DNA of 64,000 bases from an uncultured Clostridia bacterium (GCA_946481295.1 CAMLLW010000005.1:1-64000), one strand, 5' to 3'; shown: positions 36,838-47,621, counted from the stretch's first letter. Notes: generated from the sequence alone by a model not told the origin. Made by a program: numbers and translations.

Positions 36838-38517
36838 TTATACTTCCATTATTATTGGTAAAATCATAGGGCTTCGTTTAGTTTGTTGCCATAAGAATTC
36901 TCTTAATGCATCTCTTATAAAGTTTTTAATGAAAAACCATTCTGTGATATTTCTTTCCTCACATTTATCTAAACCAACCTTTACTACTGCTTTAGCTTCA
37001 GATATAAGAACTTCAGATTCTTTAACATATACAAATCCACGTGATATTATGTCTGGACCTGCTAATATACGTCCTGTTTCACGTTCCATTGTTATAACTA
37101 CTATCATTAATCCATCTTCTGATAAATGTTTTCTATCTCTTAAAACAATATTACTAACATCACCAACACCTAACCCATCTACTAATACTTCACCTGCTGG
37201 GACATTAGTTACACATCTAGCTGTTTTATTAGATAATTCTAAAACATCACCTATATTCATTACAAAAACATTTTCTTTTTTCATGCCCATAGAAATAGCT
37301 AATTCTTTATGACACTTTAAGTGTTTATATTCGCCATGTATAGGCACTAAAAATTTAGGTTTTATGAGAGCATGTAAAATTTTAATTTCTTCTTGTTTTG
37401 CATGTCCAGAAACATGTACATCATTCATTAAACCATCATAGATAACGTCTGCACCTTTTTTCATTAACTCATTAATAACTTTAGATATTGTTTTTTCATT
37501 ACCTGGTATAGGAGAAGAGCTAATTATAACTTTATCTCCAGGTTTAATATCTACTTGTTTATGATCTGAAGAAGCAATCCTAGATAAAGCAGCCATAGGT
37601 TCACCTTGACTACCAGTAGTTATTATAACCAATTGTTCATCAGTATAATTACTTAATTCAGAAATATCTATAAGTATATTTTTAGGAATATCTAAATATC
37701 CTAGTTGATTAGCTGTTCGAACAGTATTCTCCATACTTCTACCTATAATTGCAACTTTACGTCTATGTTTTACGGCAGAATAAATAATTTGTTGTATTCT
37801 ATCAATATTTGAAGAAAATGTTGCTACCATTATTCTTTGTTTTTTACTATCTTCAAATACTTGTTCAAAAATACTTCCAACTGTTCTTTCACTTAAAGTA
37901 TATCCTTTTTGTTCTATGTTAGTACTTTCACATAAAAATAATAACACACCTTTTTTACCTAATTCTGCAAAACGTTGTAGATCTATAGGATCACCTTGTA
38001 TTGGTGTATGATCTATTTTAAAATCTCCAGAATGTACAATAACACCAACTGGAGTTTTTATTGCAAATGCAACAGAATCTGCTATACTGTGCGTAGTTCT
38101 AATAAACTCAACTTCAAATTTACCTTGTTTTATAGTTTCTCCAGTATCTACACATACTAAATTTGCTTTTGATAATAAATTATGCTCTCTTAATTTATTT
38201 TCTACAAGTCCTATTGTAAGTTTAGTACCGTATACTGGAACATTAAATTCTTTTAATAAATATGGAACTGCTCCTATATGATCTTCATGTCCATGTGTTA
38301 AAAATAATGCTTTAAATTTATGCTTATTTTTTCTTAAGTAAGTAAAATCAGGTATTACTAAATCTATTCCTAACATACTATCTTCAGGAAATGCAATACC
38401 ACAATCCACAGCAATTATTTCATTCCCATATTCAAAAATTGTGATATTTTTGCCGATTTCCTGTAAGCCTCCTAAAGAAATAACTTTAAGCTTACCATTG
38501 TAGTTTCTTTTTACCAA
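36838..38517 (-). CDS. rnjA: Ribonuclease J
   Basis: A 559-residue metallo-beta-lactamase/beta-CASP RNase with 5'-3' exonuclease and endonuclease activity in mRNA turnover and rRNA maturation. The metal motif HGHEDH is at 75-80; HSGDFKIDHTP, GRSMENT, HVSGHAKQEE and PIHGEYKHL carry the other motifs. The TTG start follows GGAGGTAACATTA. It ends the operon ireB-yqgF-DUF1292-rnj. RNase J1 and J2 cannot be told apart here. Confidence 0.94.
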   Translation of the reverse strand: MVKRNYNGKLKVISLGGLQEIGKNITIFEYGNEIIAVDCGIAFPEDSMLGIDLVIPDFTYLRKNKHKFKALFLTHGHEDHIGAVPYLLKEFNVPVYGTKLTIGLVENKLREHNLLSKANLVCVDTGETIKQGKFEVEFIRTTHSIADSVAFAIKTPVGVIVHSGDFKIDHTPIQGDPIDLQRFAELGKKGVLLFLCESTNIEQKGYTLSERTVGSIFEQVFEDSKKQRIMVATFSSNIDRIQQIIYSAVKHRRKVAIIGRSMENTVRTANQLGYLDIPKNILIDISELSNYTDEQLVIITTGSQGEPMAALSRIASSDHKQVDIKPGDKVIISSSPIPGNEKTISKVINELMKKGADVIYDGLMNDVHVSGHAKQEEIKILHALIKPKFLVPIHGEYKHLKCHKELAISMGMKKENVFVMNIGDVLELSNKTARCVTNVPAGEVLVDGLGVGDVSNIVLRDRKHLSEDGLMIVVITMERETGRILAGPDIISRGFVYVKESEVLISEAKAVVKVGLDKCEERNITEWFFIKNFIRDALREFLWQQTKRSPMILPIIMEV

Positions 38518-38559
38518 ATAATGTTACCTCCATTTTTATAATTATCAGTTAATTAAATT

Positions 38560-38871
38560 TTAAATTTCTATATCGTAGTCTTTATTACTATTTTTAAACA
38601 TAGCAACAATTTCATCAAATTCATTATCATCTTCTACTATTATATAAACTAACTCGTCGTCATCTGTATAATCTTCTTTTAAAATGGTAGCTTCTATCTC
38701 ATCTTCATCAGCAAATTCAGTTTCTATAACTAATAGATATCTTTTTTCGTCTTTTTCTAATCCATCTAAAATAGTAAATTCTATTTCATGTCCATTTTCA
38801 TCTAAGACTTTTACAACATCTGGACTTTCATCTAAATCTTCAAACTCATTATAATCCATAACGTCACTCAC
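38560..38871 (-). CDS. DUF1292 family protein
   Basis: A 103-residue, very acidic protein with the DUF1292 pattern DENGHEIEFTILDGLEKDEK and YLLVIE. The family is widespread in Firmicutes beside yqgF and has no known function. It overlaps the end of yqgF by 8 bases, so translation is probably coupled. Confidence 0.88.
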   Translation of the reverse strand: MSDVMDYNEFEDLDESPDVVKVLDENGHEIEFTILDGLEKDEKRYLLVIETEFADEDEIEATILKEDYTDDDELVYIIVEDDNEFDEIVAMFKNSNKDYDIEI

Positions 38872-39298
38872 CTCTATTAATATTATCCAAGTAACCTTGT
38901 AAAATAAAGCCTGCAGCTATTTTATCAACAACTTGTTTTCTTTCTTTTGAATTTAATCCTGCTTCAAATAAACCTCTTTCAGAAGCAATTGTGGAAAGTC
39001 TTTCATCCCATAGTATAACTGGTATCCTTTTAAAATTCCGTTCCAAACGTTCCTTAAATAAAATTGTCTTATTGCAACGTTCACCCTCGCTATTATCCAT
39101 ATTTTTAGGAAAACCTAACACAATACAATTAACATTGTATTCTTTTATTATTTCTCCAATACGATGAACTGTCTTTTTTATACTTATTTCATCTTTCCGT
39201 GTAATAGTTTCTAAACTTTGTGCTGTTATTCCTAATGGATCGCTTATTGCAACTCCAACTGTTTTTTCACCGTAATCTAATCCTAAAATTCTATCCAC
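38864..39298 (-). CDS. yqgF: Putative pre-16S rRNA nuclease / Holliday junction resolvase-like (YqgF/RuvX)
   Basis: A 144-residue RNase H-fold protein. The catalytic Asp is in ILGLDYGEKTVGVAISDP at the N-terminus; LGFPKNMDNSEG and LWDERLSTIASE hold the other acidic positions. Homologues mature the 16S rRNA 5' end and resemble Holliday junction resolvases. It is between ireB and DUF1292 with near-zero spacing. Confidence 0.93.
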   Translation of the reverse strand: MDRILGLDYGEKTVGVAISDPLGITAQSLETITRKDEISIKKTVHRIGEIIKEYNVNCIVLGFPKNMDNSEGERCNKTILFKERLERNFKRIPVILWDERLSTIASERGLFEAGLNSKERKQVVDKIAAGFILQGYLDNINRGE

Positions 39299-39301
39299 AA
39301 A

Positions 39302-39568
39302 TTATAACCCATTAAAAATCAAAAAAGATTTTACTAATTCTTCTAATAACTCGTCACGTTCTAGCCTAGCAATTAAGCTTCTAGCATTATTATGGCTAGT
39401 TATATAGGTAGGATCGCCAGATAAAATATAACCAACAATTTGGTTTACAGGATTATATCCTTTTTCTTTTAGTGCTTTATACACTTGGACTAAGATATCA
39501 TTAGCTTGATTTTGCGTAGTTTTATCCATATTTGAGAATTGTTGGGTTTCATATGAATTTTTATACAC
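39302..39568 (-). CDS. ireB: IreB family regulatory phosphoprotein (DUF965)
   Basis: 88 residues with the family core [32 protein letters not shown]. In Enterococcus IreB is a small phosphoprotein target of the IreK kinase affecting cephalosporin resistance. The GTG start follows AAGGAG. It is 3 bases from yqgF, a conserved Firmicute pair; the usual upstream neighbour alaS is replaced here by mtaB, 135 bases away. The gap 39569-39703 shows no distinct feature. Confidence 0.92.
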   Translation of the reverse strand: MYKNSYETQQFSNMDKTTQNQANDILVQVYKALKEKGYNPVNQIVGYILSGDPTYITSHNNARSLIARLERDELLEELVKSFLIFNGL

Positions 39569-39703
39569 TAATAATCACTCCTTAAAAAATAAGTTAACCG
39601 ATCTTTACTAAAAATATAAAATATATATAATATTTTTAGAATACTACATTTATAATAATATAAATTAACATTTTATGCAAACTATATTTATCTATTTTTA
39701 AAA

Positions 39704-41071
39704 TTAAATTTTTCCTGATATAGCATATAAACCTCTATTTTCTTCTAATATTACATTAAATATTTTATTCTCTAAATCTTTTTCTGATTCTGTTATAACT
39801 TTTATATAATTTGAAGAATGTCCTTCATATAAATTTTTGTCTATTTGTTTTTCATATAGTACTTCTGTATTTTTATTAATCATATTTTTAATAAACTTTT
39901 CTTCTAAACTAGTAGTTACTTTAGATAATTCTTTAACTCTCTGTGATTTTATACTATTTTCTATCTGATCTTTCATAATAGCAGCTTTTGTGCCTTTTTT
40001 AGGTGAATAAGGAAATACATGAACTTTTGCAAATTCTATTTCCTTTACAAAATTTACTGTTTCTAAAAAATCTTCTTCTGTTTCTCCCGGAAATCCAACA
40101 ATAATATCAGTTGTTATACTAACATTTGGCATTATATTTCTTAACATTTCTGTTGCTTCTTTATATCTAGCAGTAGTATATTTTCTATTCATATTTTTTA
40201 ATGTTTTGTCACATCCACTTTGTAGAGATAAATGAAAATGATCACAAATTTTAGGCATTTTTGATATTTCACTAATAAATTCTTCAGTAATAACGTTAGG
40301 TTCTATAGAACTAAATCGTATTCTTTTAACACCTTCTATTTCATGTACATTTTTTAATAAATCAAGTAAATTTGTATTTTTTAAATCTTTTCCGTACGAT
40401 GCGACATGTATGCCTGTTAAAATAATTTCTTTAAATCCATTTTTTGTTAAGGTTTCAACTTCTTCTAAAACATCATTCATTTCTCTACTTCTTATAGGTC
40501 CTCTAGCATAAGGAATTATACAGTATGAACAATATTGATTACAACCTTCTTGTATTTTTAAATATGCTCTTGTCCTATTATCCAAATTATTGATAGATAA
40601 TTTTTCAAATATAAATTCTTTTTTTATATCTGAAACATTATTTTTAACTCCAAAATTAAAATTATATTTTTGAACTTCCTCAACAATTTTATTTCTATCT
40701 TTTGTACCTATAACTAAATTTATTCCTTCTATTTTACTAACTTCATCTGGAGCTACTTGAGAATAACATCCTGTTGCAACAACTATAGAATTTTTATTTA
40801 TATTTTTCGCTTTTCTTATAAATTGCCTTGATTTTTTATCACTTAAATTTGTTACAGTACATGTATTTATTAAATAAACATCTGCAAATTCTTCAAAATC
40901 TACTTTTTCATATCCATTCTTTATAAAAAGTTCTAACATTGCTTCTGTATCATAGAAATTAACTTTACAACCTAATGTTAAAGTTGCAATTTTTTTATTA
41001 CGCCCATACATATTATAGAAATCTTCTTTATTTAAATTTAAATTTATAGTATTAATTAATTCTTCTTGCAT
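39704..41071 (-). CDS. mtaB: tRNA t6A37 methylthiotransferase MtaB
   Basis: A 455-residue radical-SAM enzyme that adds a methylthio group to t6A37 in ANN-decoding tRNAs. The N-terminal domain starts at IATLTLGCKVNFYDTEAM (Cys35); the radical-SAM cluster is CNQYCSYC; a TRAM-like domain is at the C-terminus. I chose the ATG at 41071, which follows GGGAAAGGG; the frame to 41113 adds a segment without a ribosome binding site. Confidence 0.92.
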   Translation of the reverse strand: MQEELINTINLNLNKEDFYNMYGRNKKIATLTLGCKVNFYDTEAMLELFIKNGYEKVDFEEFADVYLINTCTVTNLSDKKSRQFIRKAKNINKNSIVVATGCYSQVAPDEVSKIEGINLVIGTKDRNKIVEEVQKYNFNFGVKNNVSDIKKEFIFEKLSINNLDNRTRAYLKIQEGCNQYCSYCIIPYARGPIRSREMNDVLEEVETLTKNGFKEIILTGIHVASYGKDLKNTNLLDLLKNVHEIEGVKRIRFSSIEPNVITEEFISEISKMPKICDHFHLSLQSGCDKTLKNMNRKYTTARYKEATEMLRNIMPNVSITTDIIVGFPGETEEDFLETVNFVKEIEFAKVHVFPYSPKKGTKAAIMKDQIENSIKSQRVKELSKVTTSLEEKFIKNMINKNTEVLYEKQIDKNLYEGHSSNYIKVITESEKDLENKIFNVILEENRGLYAISGKI

Positions 41072-41146
41072 TATTAAACCCTTTCCCAAAAAAATATAAG
41101 TGTATTTTAACATACTATTTTTTTTTAATAAATAAGATTTTAAATT

Positions 41147-41173
41147 AAAAAGTAGCCTGTAGGCTACTTTTTT
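41147..41173 (-). terminator. Terminator of glnS
   Basis: AAAAGTAGCCT / AGGCTACTTTT with a 2-base loop, starting at the glnS stop codon, then T-rich on the minus strand. Confidence 0.85.
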
Positions 41174-42840
41174 TATTTATATGAACTTTTTAAAGGGACT
41201 ATCCTATTAAAGACTAAATTTTCTTCTGTAGTATTTTTAGTATCTAATGTAAAATAACCATTACGAATAAATTGGAATCTATCTTCTATTTTTGCATTTT
41301 TTATATTTGATTCTATATATGCATTATCCATAACTTTTATAGAGTCAGGATTTTTTCTAAATCCATTTTCACTATTAGGATCGTCAAAAACGAGATAATC
41401 ATAAAGCATTACTTTACAGTTAATAGAATCTTTACATGATACCCAATGTATAGTTCCTTTAACTTTTCTGCCTGTAAAACCAGAACCACTTTTAGTTTCA
41501 GGATCGTAAGTACAATGTAATTCTAATATATTTCCATTTTCATCTTTTATAACTTCATTACATTTTATAAAATATGCTCCTTTAAGTCTTACTTCTTTTC
41601 CAGGAGTAAGTCTAAAAAACTTTTTAGGTGCATCTTCCATAAAATCTTCTCGTTCTATATAAATTTCTCTTGAAAATGTTATTTCTCTAGTTCCCATATC
41701 TTCATTTTCAGGATTATTTTCTAAAGTTAATTTTTCAGTTTGATTTTCAGGATAGTTTGTTATAACTACTTTTATTGGATCAAGAACAGCCATTACAGCT
41801 TTACTTCTTATTTTTAAATCTTCACGAGCACAAAATTCTAATAAAGCACTGTCAACTACACTATCAGATTTTGATATACCTATTTTTTCACAAAACATTC
41901 TTATAGATTCAGGTGTATATCCTCTTCTTCTTAAACCAGAAATAGTAACTAATCTTGGATCATCCCAACCATCAACTTCATTATTTTCTACTAATTGTTT
42001 AATATATCTTTTTCCCATTATAGTATTTGTTAATTTTAATTTTGCAAATTCTATTTGTCTTGGTTTATTAACAAATTCTAATTCATTAATAACCCATTCA
42101 TATAAAGGTCTATGTTCCTCAAATTCCATAGTACATATTGAGTGTGTAATACCTTCAAATGCATCTTCTAATGGATGAGCATAATCATACATAGGATATA
42201 TACACCATTTATCTTGAGTATTATGATGTGTAAGTTTTGCAATTCTATAAATAACAGGATCTCTCATATTTATATTTGATGATGCCATATTTATTTTAGC
42301 ACGTAATGTTTTTGACCCGTCTGGAAATTCTCCATTTTTCATTTTTTCAAATAATTCTAAATTTTCTTCTATAGAACGCTCTCTATATGGACTATTTTTA
42401 CCAGGTTCCTTTAATGTTCCTCTATATTCTTTAATTTCTTCTGCTGTTAAATCACAAACAAAAGCTTTACCTTTTTTTATAAGAGTAACAGCACACTCAT
42501 AAAACTTATCAAAATAATTAGACGCAAAATATAATCTATCTTCCCAATTAAAGCCTAACCATTTTATATCATTAATTATTGCATTAACATATTCCTGTCC
42601 TTCTTTTGCTGGGTTTGTATCATCAAAACGCAAATTACATTTTCCATTGTACATCTGTGCAAGGCCAAAGTTTAAACAAATACTTTTTGCATGTCCAATG
42701 TGTAAATATCCATTTGGTTCTGGTGGAAATCTTGTATGAATTTTATTTAATTCCCCATCTAAATCCTTATATATATAGTTATGAATAAAACCTGCAGTTT
42801 CTTTAAAACTGGAAGATTCTGTTGTATTCTTCTCAGTCAT
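41173..42840 (-). CDS. glnS: Glutaminyl-tRNA synthetase
   Basis: A 555-residue class I synthetase charging tRNA-Gln directly. [15 protein letters not shown] holds the HIGH motif (47-50); the KMSKS-like motif is MGKRYIK. The C-terminal anticodon-binding beta barrels are present ([33 protein letters not shown]). The ATG at 42840 follows GGGAGGGAA; the extended frame to 42870 lies upstream of that site. Many Firmicutes lack GlnRS and use amidation, so its presence is a useful taxonomic hint toward Clostridium-like groups. Confidence 0.94.
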   Translation of the reverse strand: MTEKNTTESSSFKETAGFIHNYIYKDLDGELNKIHTRFPPEPNGYLHIGHAKSICLNFGLAQMYNGKCNLRFDDTNPAKEGQEYVNAIINDIKWLGFNWEDRLYFASNYFDKFYECAVTLIKKGKAFVCDLTAEEIKEYRGTLKEPGKNSPYRERSIEENLELFEKMKNGEFPDGSKTLRAKINMASSNINMRDPVIYRIAKLTHHNTQDKWCIYPMYDYAHPLEDAFEGITHSICTMEFEEHRPLYEWVINELEFVNKPRQIEFAKLKLTNTIMGKRYIKQLVENNEVDGWDDPRLVTISGLRRRGYTPESIRMFCEKIGISKSDSVVDSALLEFCAREDLKIRSKAVMAVLDPIKVVITNYPENQTEKLTLENNPENEDMGTREITFSREIYIEREDFMEDAPKKFFRLTPGKEVRLKGAYFIKCNEVIKDENGNILELHCTYDPETKSGSGFTGRKVKGTIHWVSCKDSINCKVMLYDYLVFDDPNSENGFRKNPDSIKVMDNAYIESNIKNAKIEDRFQFIRNGYFTLDTKNTTEENLVFNRIVPLKSSYK

Positions 42841-42956
42841 ATAAATTCCCTCCCAACATTTTATAAACAATATGTTTCTAATTATTTGATATTAATCTTC
42901 ATAAAATAATATACATTATGAGATATTACTATATTTAATATATTAAGTCAATTACT

Positions 42957-45356
42957 TTAACTTCTTAATTTAGCATTTAACTCTGTTTCTAATTTACTAA
43001 TAATCTTAGTCATTGAAGCATTAACTTCTTCATCTGTCAATGTTCTTTCTGAACTTCTAAAAGTAAGATTAAAAGCTACAGACTTATAACCCTTGCCTAT
43101 TTGATTACCTTTGTAAACATCAAATACTTTTAATGATTCTAATATTTTTCCAGCATTTTTAACAATTATATCTTCTATTTCTTTAACCATAATACTTTCA
43201 TCTACTATCATAGCTATATCTCTAGAACTTTCAGGGAATTTAGGTAATGGTTTATATTTTTTATCTAAATTAACTAAGTCAAATAATTTAGTTACATTTA
43301 TAGTTGCTATAAAGCTATTTTCCGGAATACTATAATTTTCTACAACTACTGGATGTACTTGTCCTAAAAATCCTAATGTTATGTTTTTTATATCTATTTG
43401 TGCTGTACGACCTGGATGCATAAATCCACAATCAGTTTTAAATTTATAATCAATATCTTTATTTAATCCTAATATATTTAATAACTCTTCTACAACACCC
43501 TTTATATAATAAAAGTCCTTTTCTTTATCATTTGAATATAATCCTAATGTTAGTATTAAATCTTCTTTAGGTAATTTATCTATAGGTAGTGTATCTGCAA
43601 TATATACTCTAGATAATTCAAATAATAAAACTTCATTATTTCTTTTACTATAATTTAAATTTAAAGATTGAAGCATACCATTTACTGTAGTAGTTCTCAT
43701 GATACTAAAATCTTCACCTAAAGGATTTATTATTTTAATTGCATTTCTTAAATTAGAATTTTCCTCTATATTTAATTTATCAAAAACTTTTGGACTTTCG
43801 AAAGAATAAGTCATTATTTCAGAAAAACCTATAGATACTAATGTATTTTTAATAATATCTTCTATAGTTTGATTGTAAGTTCTTTTTCCTACAGTTGCAG
43901 TATTAGAATGTAAAGTTGATTCTATTTTATCATATCCATAAATTCTTATTACTTCTTCTGCAATATCTGCTCCACATTCAATATCTTGTCTAAATGTAGG
44001 AACTGTAGCAATATTATTTTTAGATTTTATTTCTAATCTATTTAAAATGTCTTCCATTTCTTGAGCAGAAATATTAGTTCCTAATAATTTATTTATTTTA
44101 TCTGGATCGTATTCTACTGTATGAACATCTAATTTATTTTCATAAACATCAATAAATGTATCAACTACTTCTCCATAACCTAAAGTTTCTATTAATTGAC
44201 AAGCTCTGTTTACTGCATCTAAACAAATATTAGGATCTAAATTCTTTTCAAATTTACTTGAAGAATCAGTTCTAAGTCCTAATTTTTTAGATGTCAATCT
44301 TACATTTGTTCCATCAAAATTAGCAGATTCTAAAACTATAGTTTTAGTATTATTTGTAATCATGGAATTTTCTCCACCCATTACTCCTGCTATAGCTAAT
44401 GTTTTTTCATCATCTGCTATAACTAACATACTACTATTTAAAGTTCTTTCAATACCATCTAATGTTTTAAAATTTTCTCCATTAGTTGCATTTTTTACTA
44501 TTATATTTCCATTTGAAATATTATTTATATCAAATGCATGCATAGGTTGTCCAAGTTCTAATAAAACATAATTTGTTATATCTACAATATTATTTACGGG
44601 TTTTATACCAGATGTTATTAATCTATGTCTTAACCACTGTGGAGAATTTTCTATTTTTACATTTTTTACAACTCTAGCAACATATCTATTACATAAATCT
44701 TTATTTTCAATATCTACTGAAAGATAATTTTTAATATCTTCTTTTAAAACACCTTCAACTTTTATTTGAGGATACTTAAATTCTTTATTAAATGTTACAG
44801 AAGCTTCACGTGCTAAACCTACTATACTAAAACAATCTGCTCTATTAGATGTAATTTCAAATTCTACTATATCCTCTTTTACCTCCAAAATTTTGCAAAC
44901 ATCTGATCCAAGTTCTTGTTCATCTCTAAAAATATAAATTCCATCTTGAGGAGCTTCTGGATAATCATTAGTAGTATAACCTAATTCTTCTATTGAACAA
45001 AACATTCCATTAGATTCTACTCCTCTTAATTTACTCTTTTTTATTTTTAATCCGCCATTCAAAATAGCACCATTTAATGCTACTGGTACTAAAGCACCTT
45101 CAAAAATATTTTTAGCTGCAGTTACAATTTGTAATAAATCTTCTTTTCCAATGTCTACTTGTGTTACCACTAATCTTTCAGCATCTGGATGACTATCTAT
45201 TTTTACTATTTTACCAACAACTACATTGCAAATTTCTTCGCCTTTTCTTTCTAAAGATTCAACTTTAGAACCTGACATAGTCATTGCATCCATAAAAGTA
45301 TTTATATCTACATCTATATCAACATAATCTTTAATCCATGACATAGGTATATTCAT
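42957..45356 (-). CDS. pheT: Phenylalanyl-tRNA synthetase beta subunit
   Basis: 799 residues, the beta chain of the alpha2-beta2 PheRS. The order is a tRNA-binding OB domain (about 40-150; VVGKIVKIDSHPDAERL), the B3/B4 editing region, B5 (tRNA-binding), a catalytic-like core (NPLGEDFSIMRTT) and the ferredoxin-fold anticodon-binding domain (PKFPESSRDIAM to the end). It is 20 bases after pheS and shares its T-box control. The ribosome binding site (AGAGAGATGA) is weak. Confidence 0.95.
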   Translation of the reverse strand: MNIPMSWIKDYVDIDVDINTFMDAMTMSGSKVESLERKGEEICNVVVGKIVKIDSHPDAERLVVTQVDIGKEDLLQIVTAAKNIFEGALVPVALNGAILNGGLKIKKSKLRGVESNGMFCSIEELGYTTNDYPEAPQDGIYIFRDEQELGSDVCKILEVKEDIVEFEITSNRADCFSIVGLAREASVTFNKEFKYPQIKVEGVLKEDIKNYLSVDIENKDLCNRYVARVVKNVKIENSPQWLRHRLITSGIKPVNNIVDITNYVLLELGQPMHAFDINNISNGNIIVKNATNGENFKTLDGIERTLNSSMLVIADDEKTLAIAGVMGGENSMITNNTKTIVLESANFDGTNVRLTSKKLGLRTDSSSKFEKNLDPNICLDAVNRACQLIETLGYGEVVDTFIDVYENKLDVHTVEYDPDKINKLLGTNISAQEMEDILNRLEIKSKNNIATVPTFRQDIECGADIAEEVIRIYGYDKIESTLHSNTATVGKRTYNQTIEDIIKNTLVSIGFSEIMTYSFESPKVFDKLNIEENSNLRNAIKIINPLGEDFSIMRTTTVNGMLQSLNLNYSKRNNEVLLFELSRVYIADTLPIDKLPKEDLILTLGLYSNDKEKDFYYIKGVVEELLNILGLNKDIDYKFKTDCGFMHPGRTAQIDIKNITLGFLGQVHPVVVENYSIPENSFIATINVTKLFDLVNLDKKYKPLPKFPESSRDIAMIVDESIMVKEIEDIIVKNAGKILESLKVFDVYKGNQIGKGYKSVAFNLTFRSSERTLTDEEVNASMTKIISKLETELNAKLRS

Positions 45357-45376
45357 ATATTTATCATCTCTCTTTC

Positions 45377-46396
45377 TTAAAATTGTTTTAAAAATCTAGT
45401 ATCATTTTCATACATAAGTCTTAAATCAGGAATATTATATTTTTGCATAGCTATACGTTCTATACCTAAACCAAATGCAAATCCTTGATACACACTACTA
45501 TCTATTCCTGACATTTCTAATACTTTTGGATGTACCATTCCGCAGCCTAATAACTCTATCCAACCGCTATTTTTACATACTCTACATCCTTTTCCTCCGC
45601 AAGCAAAACAAGAAACATCCATTTCTGCACTTGGTTCTGTAAATGGGAAATGGTGAGGTCTAAATTTAACTTTAGTATCTTTTCCTAAAAGTTCTTTTGC
45701 AAAAACTTCTAATACACCTTTTAAATCTCCCATTGTAACATTTTTATCTATAACTAATCCTTCTAGTTGGTGAAACATTGGAGAATGTGTAGCATCTACT
45801 TCATCAGATCTAAATACTCTACCAGGTGCTATTATTTTTATAGGCAATTTACCTTTTTCCATAGTTCTAATTTGTACAGGTGATGTTTGTGTTCTTAATA
45901 CAAAGTTTTTATCTATATAAAAAGTATCTTGTTCATCTTTTGCAGGATGATTTTCTGGAATATTTAATGCTTTGAAATTATAATAATCTTCTTCTATTTC
46001 TGGTCCTTCTACAATTTCATATCCCATTCCTAAAAATATTTCTTTTATTTCATCTATTATTAATGTCATAGGATGTTTAGTACCTATACTTATTTTTTTA
46101 CCAGGCATAGAAATATCTATAGTTTCTTCTTTTAATTTTTTCTCCTGTAATTCTTTTTTTAAACTTTCCTTTTTTAAATTAATTTTTTCTTCTATATATT
46201 GTCTTGTTTCATTGACTATTTGACCAACTTTAGGCTTTTCTTCAGGAGATAAATTTTTCATATCTTTTAAAATTTGTGTTAACTCACCTTTTTTACCTAA
46301 AGCTCCAACTTTAATTTTATCTAAAATTTCAAGATTCTGTACATCTTCTAAGTTTTTTTCTATATTCTCTCTTATTTTTTTTAGTTTATCTTGCAT
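45377..46396 (-). CDS. pheS: Phenylalanyl-tRNA synthetase alpha subunit
   Basis: A 339-residue catalytic chain. An N-terminal coiled coil (1-90) that contacts tRNA is followed by the class II core: [15 protein letters not shown] (motif 2 region), [16 protein letters not shown] and [16 protein letters not shown] (motif 3). Length is normal. It is the first gene after a T-box leader and is followed by pheT. Confidence 0.96.
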   Translation of the reverse strand: MQDKLKKIRENIEKNLEDVQNLEILDKIKVGALGKKGELTQILKDMKNLSPEEKPKVGQIVNETRQYIEEKINLKKESLKKELQEKKLKEETIDISMPGKKISIGTKHPMTLIIDEIKEIFLGMGYEIVEGPEIEEDYYNFKALNIPENHPAKDEQDTFYIDKNFVLRTQTSPVQIRTMEKGKLPIKIIAPGRVFRSDEVDATHSPMFHQLEGLVIDKNVTMGDLKGVLEVFAKELLGKDTKVKFRPHHFPFTEPSAEMDVSCFACGGKGCRVCKNSGWIELLGCGMVHPKVLEMSGIDSSVYQGFAFGLGIERIAMQKYNIPDLRLMYENDTRFLKQF

Positions 46397-46414
46397 TTTT
46401 ACACTCCTTTCTTA

Positions 46415-46660
46415 AATAAAAAAAGCTTTACATCCTCAATAAGGGACGAAAGCTTCTAATCCGTGGTACCACCCAAATTCTTAAACTTTTAAGATTATAA
46501 AAATTTAAGCTCTTATAAGTTTTAACGGACTCCTCCGAAATTTTCTACTATTATTTCAAGAATTTAGCTCCAGCGTGAATTTGGGTATAAATATGCTAAG
46601 AGTTATTTTCAGCCTAGATAACTCTCTCTATATTAGATATATATACTTACTTTCGCTTTC
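46415..46660 (-). ncRNA. T-box riboswitch (tRNA-Phe) controlling pheS-pheT
   Basis: On the minus strand the T-box GGGTGGTACCACGG (about 46474-46461) is followed by a terminator (AAGCTTT...AAAGCTTTTTTT). Upstream is a stem I region with AGAGAG and a probable specifier TTC (46579-46577) in AAATTCACGCTGGAG. The antiterminator bulge TGGT would pair with the ACCA end of uncharged tRNA-Phe, whose gene at 13097-13169 has discriminator A. Starvation for Phe would allow read-through. Confidence 0.92.
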
Positions 46661-46687
46661 ATTGCATTTAATTATTCATAATTAATT

Positions 46688-46715
46688 AGTATAACATATA
46701 GAAAATATATGTCAA
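46688..46715 (-). promoter_or_regulatory. Sigma-A promoter of pheS-pheT
   Basis: Minus strand TTGACA (46715-46710), 16 bases, TATACT (46693-46688), upstream of the T-box stem I. Confidence 0.8.
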
Positions 46716-46722
46716 TAATATT

Positions 46723-47274
46723 TTATGAAAGAGCTTTTTCTAATTTATTTATCGCATCTTTAGGCATTAAATATAATAATTCTTTGTATTGATCAACTGT
46801 TAATCCTTGTATTGAAATATACATTTCTACCTTTTTATCTGTATCAACATCTTGAAATTCTTTTTTTATATTTTCAAATTCTTTTTGATTCATGGAATTA
46901 TCTCCTTTTTGTCTATTTGTAACTTTTCCACTAAAAAAAAATTCATATATACCCACTATTAATAATAAATAAGCAAAATATTCTCTTAATAATTTAGGAT
47001 TTATTATTAAAGCTAAATAAGATCCAACTAATGCTCCTAATATTCCAAAAATACTTACTCTAAAGGCAACATTAGTTAATATATTTTTATTTTTAATATG
47101 AAATATTAAAGCCATAATTGCTGTTGGTATAAAATATATTAAATTTATATTTTGTGCTTGTTGCTGAGGAATATCATATATAAAAGTTAGTACTAATATA
47201 AGAATTGTTCCTCCTCCTATACCCATTCCAGTAACTATTCCAGATAAAAAACCAATTAAAATATATAAAATCAT
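46723..47274 (-). CDS. Half-size TSUP/TauE family membrane protein, second of a pair
   Basis: 183 residues. The first 115 form four or so membrane helices beginning GFLSGIVTGMGIGGGTILIL, the glycine-rich N-terminal motif of the sulfite exporter TauE/SafE (TSUP) family. After KVTNRQKGDNS comes a cytoplasmic charged tail of about 55 residues (QKEFENIKKEFQDVDTDKKV) not seen in the partner. TSUP transporters normally have two such halves in one chain (about 250 residues). It overlaps the partner gene by 4 bases, so the two probably form a heterodimer. Substrate unknown; sulfur-containing anions are usual. Confidence 0.85.
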   Translation of the reverse strand: MILYILIGFLSGIVTGMGIGGGTILILVLTFIYDIPQQQAQNINLIYFIPTAIMALIFHIKNKNILTNVAFRVSIFGILGALVGSYLALIINPKLLREYFAYLLLIVGIYEFFFSGKVTNRQKGDNSMNQKEFENIKKEFQDVDTDKKVEMYISIQGLTVDQYKELLYLMPKDAINKLEKALS

Positions 47275-47621
47275 AAAATCATCCTTAAAGAAGCAATAAT
47301 AATAAATATACCAAATATTTTATGAAGTATTTTTCCAGAAAATTTATTTAAGAATCTAGCACCTATGTATCCTCCACATATTCCACCAATAGATATGCAG
47401 ATAACTAAATTCCAATCTAATTTTATATTTTTAGAATACATAAATAAACTTATAATTGTTAAAGGTAATATTACTGCTATAGAGGTCGCATGAGATTTAT
47501 GTGTATCTATATTTATAAATTTTTCTAAAGCAGGTACTAAAATAGTTCCTCCACCAGCTCCAAAAAATCCGTTTGCAAAGCCTGTAATTATTCCAATTAA
47601 AATAAAGATTATTTTTTTCAA
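47271..47621 (-). CDS. Half-size TSUP/TauE family membrane protein, first of a pair
   Basis: 116 residues with about four membrane helices and the motif GFANGFFGAGGGTILVP. It is collinear with one half of a normal TSUP permease and has no long tail. Translation is coupled to the following half-size gene through an ATGA overlap. Both proteins carry the N-terminal-type motif, which makes an accidentally split single gene less likely than a gene pair. Confidence 0.85.
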   Translation of the reverse strand: MKKIIFILIGIITGFANGFFGAGGGTILVPALEKFINIDTHKSHATSIAVILPLTIISLFMYSKNIKLDWNLVICISIGGICGGYIGARFLNKFSGKILHKIFGIFIIIASLRMIL

